Assembly: GCA_965649825.1 (NCBI GenBank)
Contig: OZ287711.1
Coordinates: 1-64,000 of the forward strand
Length of the DNA stretch: 64,000 bases
Direction of reading: 5' to 3'
Source of the DNA: Penicillus capitatus
Taxonomy: Eukaryota > Chlorophyta
A program made the position numbers and the translations under genes. Each line of letters begins with the position of its first letter. Positions within the stretch are counted from its first letter, which is position 1. Of the stretch, positions 22,786 through 35,386 are shown piece by piece. The notes below the pieces were generated by a model. That model worked only from the letters and a program-made list of their open reading frames with translations, was not told the origin of the DNA and made no database searches.

Positions 22786-25700
22786 ATGCAATTCGCTGCC
22801 GTCATCTTCCTCGCGCTGCTAAGCGCAACTCGGAGCGTCGGTTTAGAAGGAAACGGCAGAGTGAATAGTCTCTTGAGCGAAGGTCGGTCTGAGAGTATGT
22901 ATGCAGTGTCGTTTGCGCGGACTCATCGCTAAGATTAGTTAGTTCCTTTCTTTGTCTCTTTTCATCATCTCCTATTCAGTCGAGGAGGATATAACCGCCA
23001 ACTACATATCTGAAACGAATTTCGTTTATTGTATCTAGGACGCCATCTGACTCAGGATGAAGTCGATGAACCCCCAGTACTTTCCAACGTTACGTTAAGG
23101 GAGGCGTTCAGAAATCTGCGTCGCGGTCAAACCGTCGTCTTGGAGAATAGAAATTACACACTCAGAAGAACACTGAGGATCGATGTCCGCGATGTCACAC
23201 TCCTCGGCGACGCGGGAGGCCGAACAGTGATTGCTTGTCCCCCTGACGACAGCGCTGTCCTCATACGGTTAGACGACTCAGACACTCACTCAGTCGCCGT
23301 TCTTGACCTTTGGCGCTGTTCCTGGTCGACAGGTCGTCGAATGTGACGATTTCGGACATAACGTTCCAAGACTGTCGAGACGTTTCGGCCGTGGTGGTGG
23401 AGAACGATCCCGATGATCCTTCCAGGACAACCAGCGCAGTCTTCGAGAGGGTGTCATTCAAAAACAACACTCAGGGACGGCAGACGCCGACAGGGTCGTT
23501 CGCCTTGTCGCAGCCAATGGGAACGCTGACCATCCACCCGTGCTCTTCCGTGGAGTGCAGTGGACCGATGCCGGAGGCGGAGGTTCGGCATTCGACATTC
23601 GAGGACAACGAGGCTGACCAAGGCGGAGGCATTCACTGTGCCAGATGCAAGCTGCGGATCGTGAACTCCACGTTCAGCAGCAACCGGGCTCTGTCCAATG
23701 GAGGAGCCGTCTTTGCGAGAGATGCAGGGACGGTGGTGGACATCGTCGACTCCTCGTTCGTCGACAACACAGTGACGCAGGACGGCATACAGTTCGAAGT
23801 CGCACGCAGCGACGGCCGTCCGATAGAGCTCGTGAATCACTTTACTTTCAATTTCCCCAGTAATGGCGGCGGCGCCCTTTTCATTAACTCCGTTGCAAAT
23901 CTCTCAGTGGCTGGGTCTTCGTTTCTGGGCAATCGAGCCCCAAGTGGAGGTGCGATGCGATCTGTCGTTGATGCTCGCTTTTTCTCGAGCACGAACAGAT
24001 CCTCCGTGCTCGTTGTGAACAGCACGTTCGAGCAGAACCACGCCAGTGTTCCGGATTCAACGCCAATCCAGTACACCGAGGACAGCATCGGAGGCGCAGT
24101 CTACTTCGTATGCAGTGCGGAGAACTTGGACGAATGGAGGTTCGACAACTGCACCTTCAGAAGCAACACGGCACGTCACGGAGGCGCTCTCCACGTGGTC
24201 GCACTTCAGCAGAACGCACTGACGATGGACGACTGTCTCTTCGAAGACAATCGAGCGGAGGAAGCGGGAGGAGCTGTGATCCTGAGGAACACTGGCGCGT
24301 TCGAGACAAACGCCTCTGCCTGGTACAGAAACGCGGCGAATCTTGGCGGAGGCATCCTGGTGACGAACGGGGCAAACTTCAGAACGCGGGGCCTGGCAGG
24401 TCTTCACAGCGACGGACGCGTTGGCAGGTCGACTGTGCTCCGCGAAAACAGCGCCGTCTACGGAGGAGGCATCATGTGTGCTGGGTGCGGAGAGATGACG
24501 CTGCTCGACGCCAACATCACCTTCAACGTTGCAAGTGATTCCGGCGGCGGTCTCTACGTTCTGGACGCGCCAGATGCGATATCCATACACCAGTCTCTGT
24601 TCGCCAGCAACATGGCGTATCAAGGGGGCGGCATCGCTCTCAGATCTGCCGCCTTCGTGTCCTTCAGAGTAGTCGAAGCATTCTACTCGAATATCCTCGT
24701 GAACAACACGGCCGTGGTCGGAGGAGGTCTCTTCGCAGAGGCAAATCGACAGCGACAAAACAAGCTCTCAGTACGTCTGCTCCCTCTCGAGTACCTGCTG
24801 CTAAGTGCTCGTGTCGTTTCCAGATCACTAGAACCCGATTCGAACGGAACCGAGCCGTGCGTGTCGAGGACCTGGGATTTCCGCTCGCCAGAGACCAATC
24901 GGAAGCGGCAAACGACACCGGCGGCAGGTCGCTGCTCCAGCAAGCTGCACAGTCGGACCGTCCGTCGTCCACTGCTTCCCCTTCCTCCACCTGCGGAGAG
25001 NNNNNNNNNNNNNNNNNNNNNNNNNNNNNNNNNNNNNNNNNNNNNNNNNNNNNNNNNNNNNNNNNNNNNNNNNNNNNNNNNNNNNNNNNNNNNNNNNNNN
25101 GGCGGCGGCGGCGGCATGTGTCTGGTGTACAGCGTCCTGCCAGAGAGCTCGATCGGCGACGTCATCGTCACAGGAGTGGCCTTCGATGGCAACGTCGCTT
25201 CCATAGGAGGTATGCCTGTTCGCAGACCGAAACCACTCGTCGAGGCGTCCTTCCAGGCGGTGCCTCCGTGCAAGTGGCCGGAGACGGCTGGAACCGACAT
25301 CTTCAGAATAACTGTCCGGAGATCCGACCAACGACGGAACCCTGTCGACTCTTTCGGCTGGTGAACGTCACCGCGACGGGAAACGTCGCCCAGTACGGAG
25401 CGGGAGGATGGTTTGTCTCCCATCCAGAGTCCGTTCTCGTCGGCTGCCACGAGTTCAATCCAGAGGGATGGGTGGATCTGCTGTCCGCGTCGACGTCTGA
25501 TCGGCTGTCAGAAGAGTACTGTCTGCGACTCCGGAACAACACTGTTCTGGTGATGATCGCCGATCGCACTTCTGAGTCTCCTGTTGATCGCTCGTATGTC
25601 TTTAGGACGCGGATGGAGAGTACGGAAACGACATGGCGAGCGGCGTCTACTCGCTGAAGCTGCTGAACCCAACCTCTCCAATCGTCAACCATACGGGCGG

Positions 25701-28492
25701 AAAGACGCTGATTCCTCCGTGTCCCAGTCCCGAAGATTGCAGCAAGAGCGAATCGGATGGCATCAGAATCGCCGTCAAGGATGCCTTCAATCAGACAATC
25801 ACTGGCGGCATTCCTGATGCAGGTGAGACTCTGAGTGATGGGCACCGTCTTACAGAGATTTATTGACAGAACTGCAAGTGCTCTTGGTGTCAACTGCGAT
25901 CCTTGGAGAACAGGTCTATTTAGCAGAAAAGGGAGTCATCCATGTGAACAACACTCAGGGGGTTGGTGTTAACCGCACTTCTGAAATCCTATTCCGGTAT
26001 GGAGAGTTGGAGACAAACTTGACATTCTCTACCAGGGAATGCTTTCCTGGAGAGATCGAGGCAAGCAATGAGTGCCAGCTCTGTCAAACAGATCAGTATT
26101 CCTTCAATACCTCCAGCATCTGCAGTGACTGTGAGAATCGTGCCAAATGCAGTGGTGGATCCAGTCTTGTCCCAATCGATGGTTATTGGCACTCGACTCC
26201 CTTCTCTCCGCAGTTTCACGAATGCATCATTAAAGAAGCTTGCGAGTATAAAAGCCGAAAGGACGTCGACATTGAACGAGAGAATGTTCTGAAACAGTAC
26301 TATGAAGACAGCAGCAAGATATCCGCTGAGATTGCCGAACTGGATTTGTATCTCTTAACACGGGGTACACAGCCTGTATACAATGAATACTTTCAATGCT
26401 CCGACGGATACAGTGGTATTCTGTGCGGTTCTTGTGAAGCAGGTTATGGGCACTTTGCTGGAGGTGAATGTATCAAGTGCCCAAAAAATCGAGGATGGTC
26501 TATCATACTAACAATCTTTGCAGCACTTATCGCGTTTGTATTACTGGCTCTCAACATCTTCTTAACATTTAATTCGACAAGAAAGCAGATCTGGGTCGCC
26601 AATGCAAAGAGAAGCCAAGCTCAGCAAGCCTCACCTTCACGCAGTGCTGATGGAGTGGCGGACTTCAGCAGCGATTTAGATCAGAGCAAAAGGCCCTTGA
26701 CAGGAATCACTCGCTTGAAACTCAGTGAGGCATAGACATTGTGTCCGTCTATGATTGCGAGTGTGGTTTTTGGATCTCAGGACATCCAACGCAATCCAAC
26801 GGCGGAAAGAATCAACGCGATCCTCTAATCACCGATCACATCATTGCCATCGAAAAACTGACAGAGATCGCCAAGGTTCACATTCTCTTCCATTCATCAG
26901 CTTGTAATCACCCTTTCTTCCATCCTGCAGATTCTGGTCAACTATGTTCAAGTGACGACTTTGGGGTTGAGTATCAATACGAAGTGGCCGCTGAGTATCA
27001 AGCAATTCCTGTCATTCCTGAGTCATATCTGTGAGTCATGCTGTCGCATACTAATGGAGATGTGTCTATAGATTTGCTGGTGGCTACAACGAGCGGGACA
27101 TACTATGCCCCTCTTGAGTGTACTTTTGAGGAAAACGTTGAAGACGGAGCAGAAGGACCTGATACAATCAAGGCCCTCTGGTTACGCGTCTTCTTTCCAT
27201 TCTATTTCTGGGCAGCTATCATCACTGGACGACGCCTGTTACATCATTTCCTCTCCTGGTATCAACACAGAAATTCTCCAGGACCGAATAGAACAAGTAT
27301 CCAGAATAACGCAAACAAGAAATCAGCAAATGGTGATGCTGGCGACAATGATGTGCACAGAACCACATACATCGTTGTTGTTACACTTGTCACCTTTTAT
27401 TTTTCTTTCATTGACTTTGCATCTGAGTTCATGAAAACAGTGAACTGCATTCGAGTGGACAACGACGCACCAGACCCGCCAAATGATTATGATCGTTATG
27501 CTTTGGAAACGGATTCTGTCTGGGGAGAGGATACCAGTCTCCGTTGCTTTGAAGGCCGTCACATCGTTACTGGAATCCTCGGAATCTTTGGTTTGTTGGT
27601 TCTTGGAGCGCTCATTGCTTTGATGATCGTATGGATATGGGTGAGTCAGAGAAGAGTCAGCAATAGAGATCCGTCAAACAAGACAGACTGGTCGATCACA
27701 GAAGATCCCGATTTCATTGCCCGCTACGGTTTCATCTACCAAGGGTACAGACACGAAGGTCTGGCCATGTGCTGGGAAGCCGTTATCACAATGCGAAAGG
27801 GACTCGTCGTGGCAGCTGTTATCTTTGCCTCGAGGAAAGGGCCAAACCTCCAGGCCGCTCTGGGATTGGGAGTCCTTATCGTCGCCGTGACGATGCACTG
27901 GCTGGTCATGCCTTACATGGTGCACGAACCTGCACACCCCAATGTTCCAAACTACGCCGAGAGTTTGTACCTTGGACCAGAAAACGGCAGTGCCTCAGTG
28001 CCTAACGACAGCAGACCATCTCGCACGTTCTGTTCTGCCTTGTACGTTCAATGGGTGAAGTGGCAGAATCGCATCTCGCACAACACACTGGAAGCTGGAT
28101 CGCTGCTCATGTCCATCTCGATCTTCTATTCTGCCATTGTCTTCGGCGATTCTGGAACAACGAGCGCTGGAAAGGTGACGTTGGCAACGGTCGTTTTCAT
28201 TCTGAATCTGCTGTTTGTCATCTACATTCTCTATCGCCTCTACGCTGGGTTACATTTGGTTCTGGATATGCATTTCGTATTCATTGAGTCTTCTCCCGAT
28301 TATGCCGAGCTGGACTTTCCCTTTACCAAAGGAGGAGGGCTGTTTGCTTTCATTCACAAGATCAGCGATGCTTTCAGATTCCAACGTCACCATGGCGATC
28401 TGGTGCAGAAGTACACAGAATATAAGTTCTCTGAGCCTGACCAACGTACGAATGAAACCGAGCACGAGCTTCAAATCGTAAGCCAAGGATGA
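22786..28492 (+). CDS. Giant polymorphic-repeat (Pmp-like) cell-surface membrane protein 2
   Basis: Ten exons (22786-22882, 23039-23267, 23333-24770, 24824-25209 including 100 N, 25257-25549, 25606-25822, 25870-26724, 26781-26875, 26931-27030, 27072-28492). Without the Ns the coding length is 5031, divisible by three, giving 1676 aa; with 100 unknown bases it would not stay in frame. Signal peptide MQFAAVIFLALLSATRSVG, beta-helix repeats, cysteine-rich module and a multi-pass C-terminus as in gene 1. Exons 2 to 6 are nearly identical to gene 1, introns included; the signal peptide exon and the C-terminal membrane exons are clearly diverged, with one additional exon and a longer cytoplasmic tail. 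The proline repeat of gene 1 is absent. Confidence 0.85.
25001..25100. other. Assembly gap (100 N)
   Basis: The bases on both sides (GCGGAGAG and GGCGGCGGCGGCGGCATG) are contiguous in the paralogue at 17765-17790, so nothing needs to be missing here except perhaps extra GGC triplets. Confidence 0.9.
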
Positions 28493-29054
28493 ACAGAGAG
28501 GCATGTATCGTTTATCTCATGTACATATTTGGGTTAAGACATTGCTTGATGACTTTCTGTGTAATGCTCTCCTTTGTGTTAAGGTTAAGGTGCTGTCTAT
28601 GCACAGCACACATGCGCGCGAATTTGTTGTTTGTCCTTCCTGTCAATGATTGCATAGCAATGTCAAAGGAGGACGCTGCAAAGCAGAGCTTTTAGTGGGG
28701 TTTACGACGTCTGTGCACCTCGTATCAACAATCATCACAATTCGTTGACAGAACAGTGGATGTTAGTAGCGTCACTGAGAGTAAAGTGCATCCATCTCTT
28801 AAAAACAGTGTATCAAGCAAAGTGAACAACAAACACCTCCAAACTGTTCAATGATCCATCGTGGCAGAGAATCTAGCCTGTCCATGTTCTAAACGAAAAT
28901 TTGAACGTGGAAACGGCAGATGTACAGAGTTCATTCTTACGAAAGACGGACAGCGACTCCACGAGATGAACCAACAGGTAAATAGATGTCTGACAGAAAC
29001 TGCTGTCATTCGAAGGCATCGCGTGATGGAAACACGCCCTGTCTGGTGGTCTCT
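28493..29054. other. Intergenic, convergent 3-prime ends
   Basis: Lies between the stops of giant gene 2 (plus) and the mitochondrial-type gene (minus). No gene or repeat seen. Confidence 0.5.
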
Positions 29055-31898
29055 TTAAGTCATGCTTTTGCTGAAGACGAGATCTCTTTTTTTGCGGAGG
29101 CTCTCTTTGTACAGTTCCTTTCTGTTATGGGATGGAATTCTGGTCGATCGTGCTCCTTTTCCGGCATCGATTCTTGGCTTTTTGGGAGTCATCGTGACAC
29201 CCAACTTCAAATCTCCGCCAAGGAGCATGCGACTCGCCTATTGCACGACACAAGAGTGAACAAACATGATTATACTCAACGAAAGAAGGAACCATCTCAT
29301 AGATATTGTTCTCGAGCGCCTTGGGCACTGTCCCCGGTCTTCGCTTCTTCAGAGACTGAAATGCAATTTCCAGCATTCTGGGTTGGCATGCCAACGAAAA
29401 GATGTCTTCATAACTGTCACCATCCTTCTTGTACTTCTGCAATTCTTTCAACATCCATGGATCGAAGTCCTTTCGGGATGGCTGATGCAACAGCTGATTC
29501 TGGGGTCGGTTTTCTGGCGTATCTGGACACAGACAGCAGTTGGCAAACAGACACGGAAAGAAAAAAAAACATGGTGGATGGAAACGCACCTGGTTGGTTC
29601 AGCTTCGCTAAGGACTGCAGCCGTTCCTCCACACGCGGATACATGACTGGCAGTTCATCACTCAGCTCATTCGTGAACATATCCCGATAACGACGTTCTG
29701 CCTTCATGATCCGGTGCAGTGCCTGGGTATTCACCTTACTGTAGTACCTCCTGTGATCCCAACAATGCGAATCATTCTCTTTTGCGAGGATCGATGCACG
29801 TACTCAGACCCGTTGACCTCCTCGAATTCCTTCATCGCTTCACCATCGATCTTCTCGGGGGGCTGAAGGCCTTCGAGGACTTTGATTCGTTCCAGTCTTT
29901 CAGCCGACGGTATAGGTATTCGATTGATCCGTGTAACATAACGCTCTAGCTTACCATAACCATCTAATCGCAACAGGGCTGCAAGCAGAGGCACATTTTT
30001 GAGAGAGGGATCTGAAAGGCAGTGCGTTACGGCTTACTCTTAGCATCGTCCACTTCGCGCCCTGCCAGTGATGGATCCGTCAGTCGATTGTAGCCGTCCT
30101 CATACACGGAGGGTGTCTCGTAAAGCCACCCCTTGATTTCTTCACTATCCAAGTTCGTTTGTTGATCATCTGAAAACGGCCCGTGAATGGCACGAGTCAG
30201 CAGCGCGAACGTGCAGTGCACCTTTATCAATTTCGTATCCGGGGACCACTTTGCCTTCTACTCGCAGTGTCTTTCCGCTTAACCTCACCGACTTGGTGTA
30301 GGGATCGGCATGGGTCCCATTCATGGAAAAGAGCTTTCTTTCATTGAAACGATCAAGTCTCTTCGAAGGAGGGTCGAAAAAGTTGGGATAGGTCCTTCTC
30401 TCTGGGATCGTGAGCTTCGAAATTGTACCATCTTCTTCCACGAAGTGACGCGGAATCTCCGGATCAAGATCCTTGTGCTTGTCATCCAATATCTAAGACG
30501 CACGAATAAATGTAGATAGGAGAGATGAAGAAACCCCAAACCTCCGGCGCTCCCTCGTCCTCTTCGTAATCGTACTTCTCCATGAGCATCGGTCTTGCCA
30601 CCCAGTATTCCTGACCGTATAGTTTGTGTCTGTTAGACTTGCCTGGATCTTGTCCTGGATCTTCGAATGTATTGGCTGAAGATTTATTCCAGAAGTCCTG
30701 GTCCCCTGTACCGGGAATGAAATCGTTGTACTGTCGTTGAGGAGGCGCCCCAACACAGTCTCCATCAGGCGGTGTCAACCATCTGCCCGACATTTCACAC
30801 GAGGATTCACAGCCAAGGAGGGTCTCACTTTGGCCGAGGTGGATTATAGTCATACGTCGGTGGATCATCATCCGGTGGAAGAAATGCCTCTTCAGAGAGC
30901 TCTTCCATGACAAGACGTCCAAAGACAGCTTCTTCTAATGCCTCGTCCCCGTCCAATCTCGTAACCTTTTGGGTGTTCTCTGTCTGCAGCGTGATCTCTT
31001 CTGGCTGGCCCCCAGTCGACACAGGGATCTCCGATGCTGATGCGTTTCTTTCATCCGGCACAGTAGAGGACCGCCCCGCTTGAGATGCATTCTCCCTCAT
31101 TGTTTTCATAAAGTCAACAAAACCATCCATCTGTGCTGGCGGATCCTTAGCCACCGATCTGCCTGATTTCTGATCGAGATACGCATCAACATCTTCATAA
31201 CTCTCCGCCGACTGTCCAGGAGATCCGCCTACAGGAACATCGCCATCTGCACTTCAACACAGGCGTCGTGCATGGCGCGTACTTTGATGCAGCCAGTCTC
31301 CTTGCCAGTCTCCACTGTACCCCGGCCGATTGTACTGTCGAAATGTCGAGTTCTTGATGGAATTCGGTGTAAAGGCACGGGAGACTTTTTGACCTGGTAT
31401 GTTTCGTGGCCGCTCGACTCTTCTGGGATCCATATCATGTTCGATATGTCGTGCCATTCTTCGAAATTCGCGACTGTGTGTAATCAATGGCTGTCGACCT
31501 CTTGTTTGGTTGTCGCCAAAATTCAGCCATTTCCTCTCGGCTTCGATATCGCCGATCGGCGGCGCGTCTTCCTGCTTTTCAAGAACTTCTTCTGGCTCGG
31601 GCAGTCTTCTCAACAACCACTCCTTCTTCGGCTGAGGCGCCGGAGGCTTTGGCGCCGGCTTGTGCTTCTGGAAAAATTCCTTAACCTTGAGCAGACTCGT
31701 GGAAGGTCGATCTTCTTCGGCCGCTTCGAATCTCTCCTGAAGTTGATAATCGGATGCAGAGCTGTCGTCATCTCCGACATATTCGTTGCTCAAAAAACGA
31801 CAGACCACATCGCAACGCCGCACGCAGATCAGCCTTCGGCGTAGCAACATATTCGTTTCATTGATGACAGAAAATGCACTACATCTGTGCGCATCCAT
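29055..31898 (-). CDS. Unrecognised large protein with mitochondrial-type N-terminus
   Basis: Minus-strand multi-exon gene. The start is either 31898 or, more likely, the in-frame ATG at 31850, which opens a typical presequence (MLLRRRLICVRRCDVVCRFL). Then come Pro/Lys-rich and charged regions (KPAPKPPAPQPKKEWLLRR), segments such as WVARPMLMEKYDYEED and RTYPNFFDPPSKRLDRF, and a C-terminal part with PGTVPKALENNIYEM joined across a 55-base intron to ASRMLLGGDLKLGVTM, ending KKRDLVFSKSMT at 29055. The composition (basic, many short charged helices, no enzyme motif) recalls lineage-specific mitoribosomal proteins, but that is a guess. Roughly ten exons; inner borders not all resolved. It is divergent from the small gene at 31897. 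Confidence 0.6.
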
Positions 31899-32187
31899 GG
31901 CCTCGACGGGTCAAGACCACTTCAAAGGCAGAGATGCCATGCAACTCGCGCAGCTCGCTCGATCTGTACGCGATCAGGCAAAGTCGACGAAGAATGAGAA
32001 GGAAGCGTCGGCGAAGCCGGATCGAATTGGAGAGGCAGAGCATCGCGAATCAAGAACCAGTGATGTCCTCGGAGATAGCGGAACGGATAGGTGGATAGAA
32101 GAGCTCGCGCAAAGCTTATCCATGACGCCCCAAAAGCGAAAGAAGCTGCCGTTTCCACAACTGTTCGACAATGAACTGCGTTTTTGA
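31897..32187 (+). CDS. Unrecognised small hydrophilic protein (96 aa)
   Basis: Single-exon frame starting MASTGQDHFKGRDAM and ending LPFPQLFDNELRF. Highly charged and helical with a conserved-looking C-terminal segment (RWIEELAQSLSMTPQKRKKL) that reads like a protein-interaction peptide. No domain recognised. The start codon overlaps, on the opposite strand, the most upstream possible start of the mitochondrial-type gene within a CCATGG, so the two genes probably share a bidirectional promoter or partly overlap in their 5-prime UTRs. It converges with anoctamin (stop 298 bases away). Confidence 0.55.
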   Translation: MASTGQDHFKGRDAMQLAQLARSVRDQAKSTKNEKEASAKPDRIGEAEHRESRTSDVLGDSGTDRWIEELAQSLSMTPQKRKKLPFPQLFDNELRF

Positions 32188-32484
32188 TTTCTCCCTGGAG
32201 CAGATGACGCATCCCTGGTATCGCCAACGTGAAATCACTGACCCATGTTTACCTCCTCTGTGGCGACCCGCAGCAATGAAGCTACCGTCTGCCATTCTGA
32301 GACGGACATACATCGATTTGAATGCCTCTTCCAGGAGAATCGGCAGACACGTGTCCCGCTTTCGCAAAATGTTGCGGCAGACAATAGACGTATCGCATTG
32401 AATGTGCGTGAACACGCTTCTGGCTTTGAAGTCTTTTGCACATGTGTCCTAGATCTACAAGAAGAGTATCTCATTCCACCAGTT

Positions 32485-35194
32485 TCATGTCCTGCGTCCA
32501 CCACTGGCTTCTTTCTCTTCCATATACTTCTGTCTTTCGATTTCTAAACACAGATAGATGCATTCTACCAACAGACGTATCCCTGACATGCCCATACTGA
32601 GTTGGACAGACTCGGGCACGTCTGGACAGACTTCCAGGATCAAGAACATGATCGCTCCAAGCACATGCTCCAAGACCAATACGCCGATACAAAAGCAACC
32701 AACCTCATAAGACAAACACCGCCATGAAGTCCCTCCATCTGTTCATCTGTTGACATCTCAATGAAGATACCTGCGGTGTAGACATCGATGCGCACCAGTT
32801 CTTCATGTGGTCGGAGCTCAGGACAAACATCAGAATATTTGTGATAAGAGAGAGCCATGCCTGCAAGCCATCACACATACACGTGTCTCTTGACGAAGTG
32901 ACGCCGACTGCACCTGAATTTGAAGCACAACCTGCCATGATCCGATGCCGTTTGCTCGAACGACGGGGGGTCTCTGCACGACGAAGCAGAGCTTGTACAC
33001 ATCGGACTTCATTTCGATCAAATTGTAGAGGATTTGAATGAAGGCTGCCAAAGGAAAGGCACTGGCAAACATCGTCACATACCCAAAAGCGATCACCATC
33101 TCCACGAAATCGTCAAACTCTGCAGATAGAGATTCCTCTCAACGAATAGAAGACGGTTGTGCGTATTGCAAGTCTCCACCTTCGTAGGCATCCAGACGTG
33201 CATCCCTCACTGCCTGTTCATGGACTGCTCGCTCGCCCGATTCCCGTTTCAGCTTCTCCAATGCCTGGCGAGATGCTCTGTCTGCAATCCATGGGTGTCA
33301 TCTCGAAGGAGTGATCCATCAGACCACACTTGTGAAGAACTGAAGGATGAGTGGCAGTAACAGTTCCGTCCCAACACGGCGAAGACAGTCCACTGTATAG
33401 AGAGAAGACAGTTCCTTGCGCACCTAAACACTCAATACGATCCAATCCTGTCCAGCGAAGAATTCGATGTCGAGTGTACTCGGAAGATGTCTCTTTCCAC
33501 AAATGCCAGGTAGAAGATGGCAATGTAGCAATCAAATGCTTCGAAGCAGACCCGTTTCAGAATCAAAGACGATTCGTGGGACTAAAGAAACAAGATGCAT
33601 GATTATACCACCGATATCGGGAGAAGGCAACCTGTTCGGTCTTGTGGTTTTCCCAGGCTGTTAAATTCTCAGCAATCACTCGGTAGATCCTGTTCAGCAG
33701 CTGAATGGTGATGACGTGAAGGACGACGGGCACAAAACACATCACTTGACTGTTGGGATCAAACAGAGCACCTGTCACAGAGGTCCGTAACGATAAAGTC
33801 TCAAGCATCTGCTTGTCTTCGCACCTGGCTGAGCGTACTGAGACAAGCTGTGGATGTAGAATAGCGACGATTCTGAGTGCACATATCCTTGGAGATTCAA
33901 ACTGAATGCCATGGCGGCCACAGCAGGGACGAGGAGGATGGTACTGACCACAACAGAGACACTGTACTTTAGAAATCGCATACTCTTAGGATAGTGGAGT
34001 TCCTCATGTCCCGTCACCGGATTCTTCCTCAATGTCCCTGAAGAGCACCATTGTGTTCTGGCTATTCACCCATGCACAGCGCTCGGGGATCACCTTTGAA
34101 GCCAGGACGCACAACTTCTCTCTTGGCGATATCAAATGTGTCCCACTGACATGCCAACTCCGATGCCTTCCGTCGCCACATTTTCAGAAATGTCACTGAC
34201 CAGAGGACCATGAAAAAGGAGAAGTAGGCAATGTATGGACTGTCCTCCACTGTGTAACCTGCCAGACAAGTGTGCATCACCATGGGGAATCTTTTTCTTT
34301 CCATGACTGCGGGGTACTGCAGTCGTACCGAGTGCTGTATTATAAGCGAATAGACTGCCTCCGGCGATGCCCGGGATCAACAGACACCAGGTGTAGAAAT
34401 TCATCCAGGCAGTGTAGTAAGCAACCTGTTCGCCAAAGTAACGGCGAAGACTGTTCACAGGAACAAACAGACGACGCCTTCGCATCACACATTCATCACA
34501 TTTCGAGAGTTTATCAGGAGAGTGGCCCTGTCTGTCTACTTGGCACGATTCCAAATCTCTCGAGAGGACTGTGGATTGTGAATGGGTGTTTGCAACTCGA
34601 GGATACCATGTCTACAGCAGAAAGGCCACCGATATACACCTTGGCGAGAGGTCTATTGCGGAAGATGGGACGACAGACCTCTTGCATGTCAGCAACAATG
34701 CATCCGATGTGTCCATCGTGGCAGAAGCCTCTCCACGTTTTTGCATCAAAGACAGGAATTCCTGGTCCACCTATCGAACATCACACTTTTCATTTTTCTC
34801 GTCGATGCCCATTCGATTCGGGACACATGAAGTCTGTCTAGCAATGAACCGAGCAAGTGCTGTTTCTCAAACGGCATCAGAAAGTCGTCGCTGTTGACGT
34901 TCTTAAAGGACTTTCTCTTTGAAATGTCAAACTCTCTGAATTCTCCATCGGTTCTCTCTTTCTTCAGACCAAATGTCGACGCCTCCTCCAACAATCGCTC
35001 CGCCGTCAATTCAACCGTCAGCATGCCTGGACGTCAGTGGTCGCATGCGGGGAGACAAAGCAGACACCATCCATACGTTGAGGCTGGTCGAATTTCTGCA
35101 CCATACATCCCGCCTTCTCGATGCGTCGCTTCAGATACCCAATCACGTCCTCTCTTTCACTGCCTTCTTCGAAAACGAGCACGTACTGCTGCAT
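32485..35194 (-). CDS. Anoctamin (TMEM16) family membrane protein
   Basis: Multi-exon minus-strand gene, start ATG 35194 (MQQYVLVFEEGSERED), stop 32485. In order: the N-terminal anoctamin dimerisation region (after a 41-base intron: LTVELTAERLLEEA, then DDFLMPFEKQHLLGSLLDR), first membrane span (FYTWCLLIPG), FLKMWRRKASELACQWDT, the hallmark KNPVTGHEELHYP, further spans, LTAWENHKTE, LILKRVCFEAFDCYIAIFYL, the highly conserved EMVIAFGYVTMFASAFPLA and VVQRPPVVRANGIGSW, and a C-terminal span ending near VLVLEHVLGAIMFLILEV followed by a charged tail. Anoctamins are Ca2+-activated phospholipid scramblases or chloride channels; short loops suggest the ANO10/Ist2-like branch. Which activity applies cannot be told. 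About a dozen short introns (41-70 bases). Confidence 0.88.
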
Positions 35195-35386
35195 GACGAC
35201 AATAAGCACACTATAGAGTCGTTTGCTCTAGACGCTTCTTTCTTTTTAAACAGAAAAGCAGATGAAGAATTGCTGTAACATGACGGCAATGCGTCGTCAG
35301 ATGCTTTGGAATGGATGCGAATATCCACCGACGTGTCAGTGGCGCTAATAGTTTTACAGGTGTCCAAAATGTCGTGGACGCTCGAG

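Noticed and set aside
15568-28492. Bacterial (chlamydial) contamination suggested by Pmp-like repeats
   Set aside because: The genes have many GT-AG introns matching the rest of the window and a eukaryote-type multi-pass C-terminus; related proteins are known from algae.
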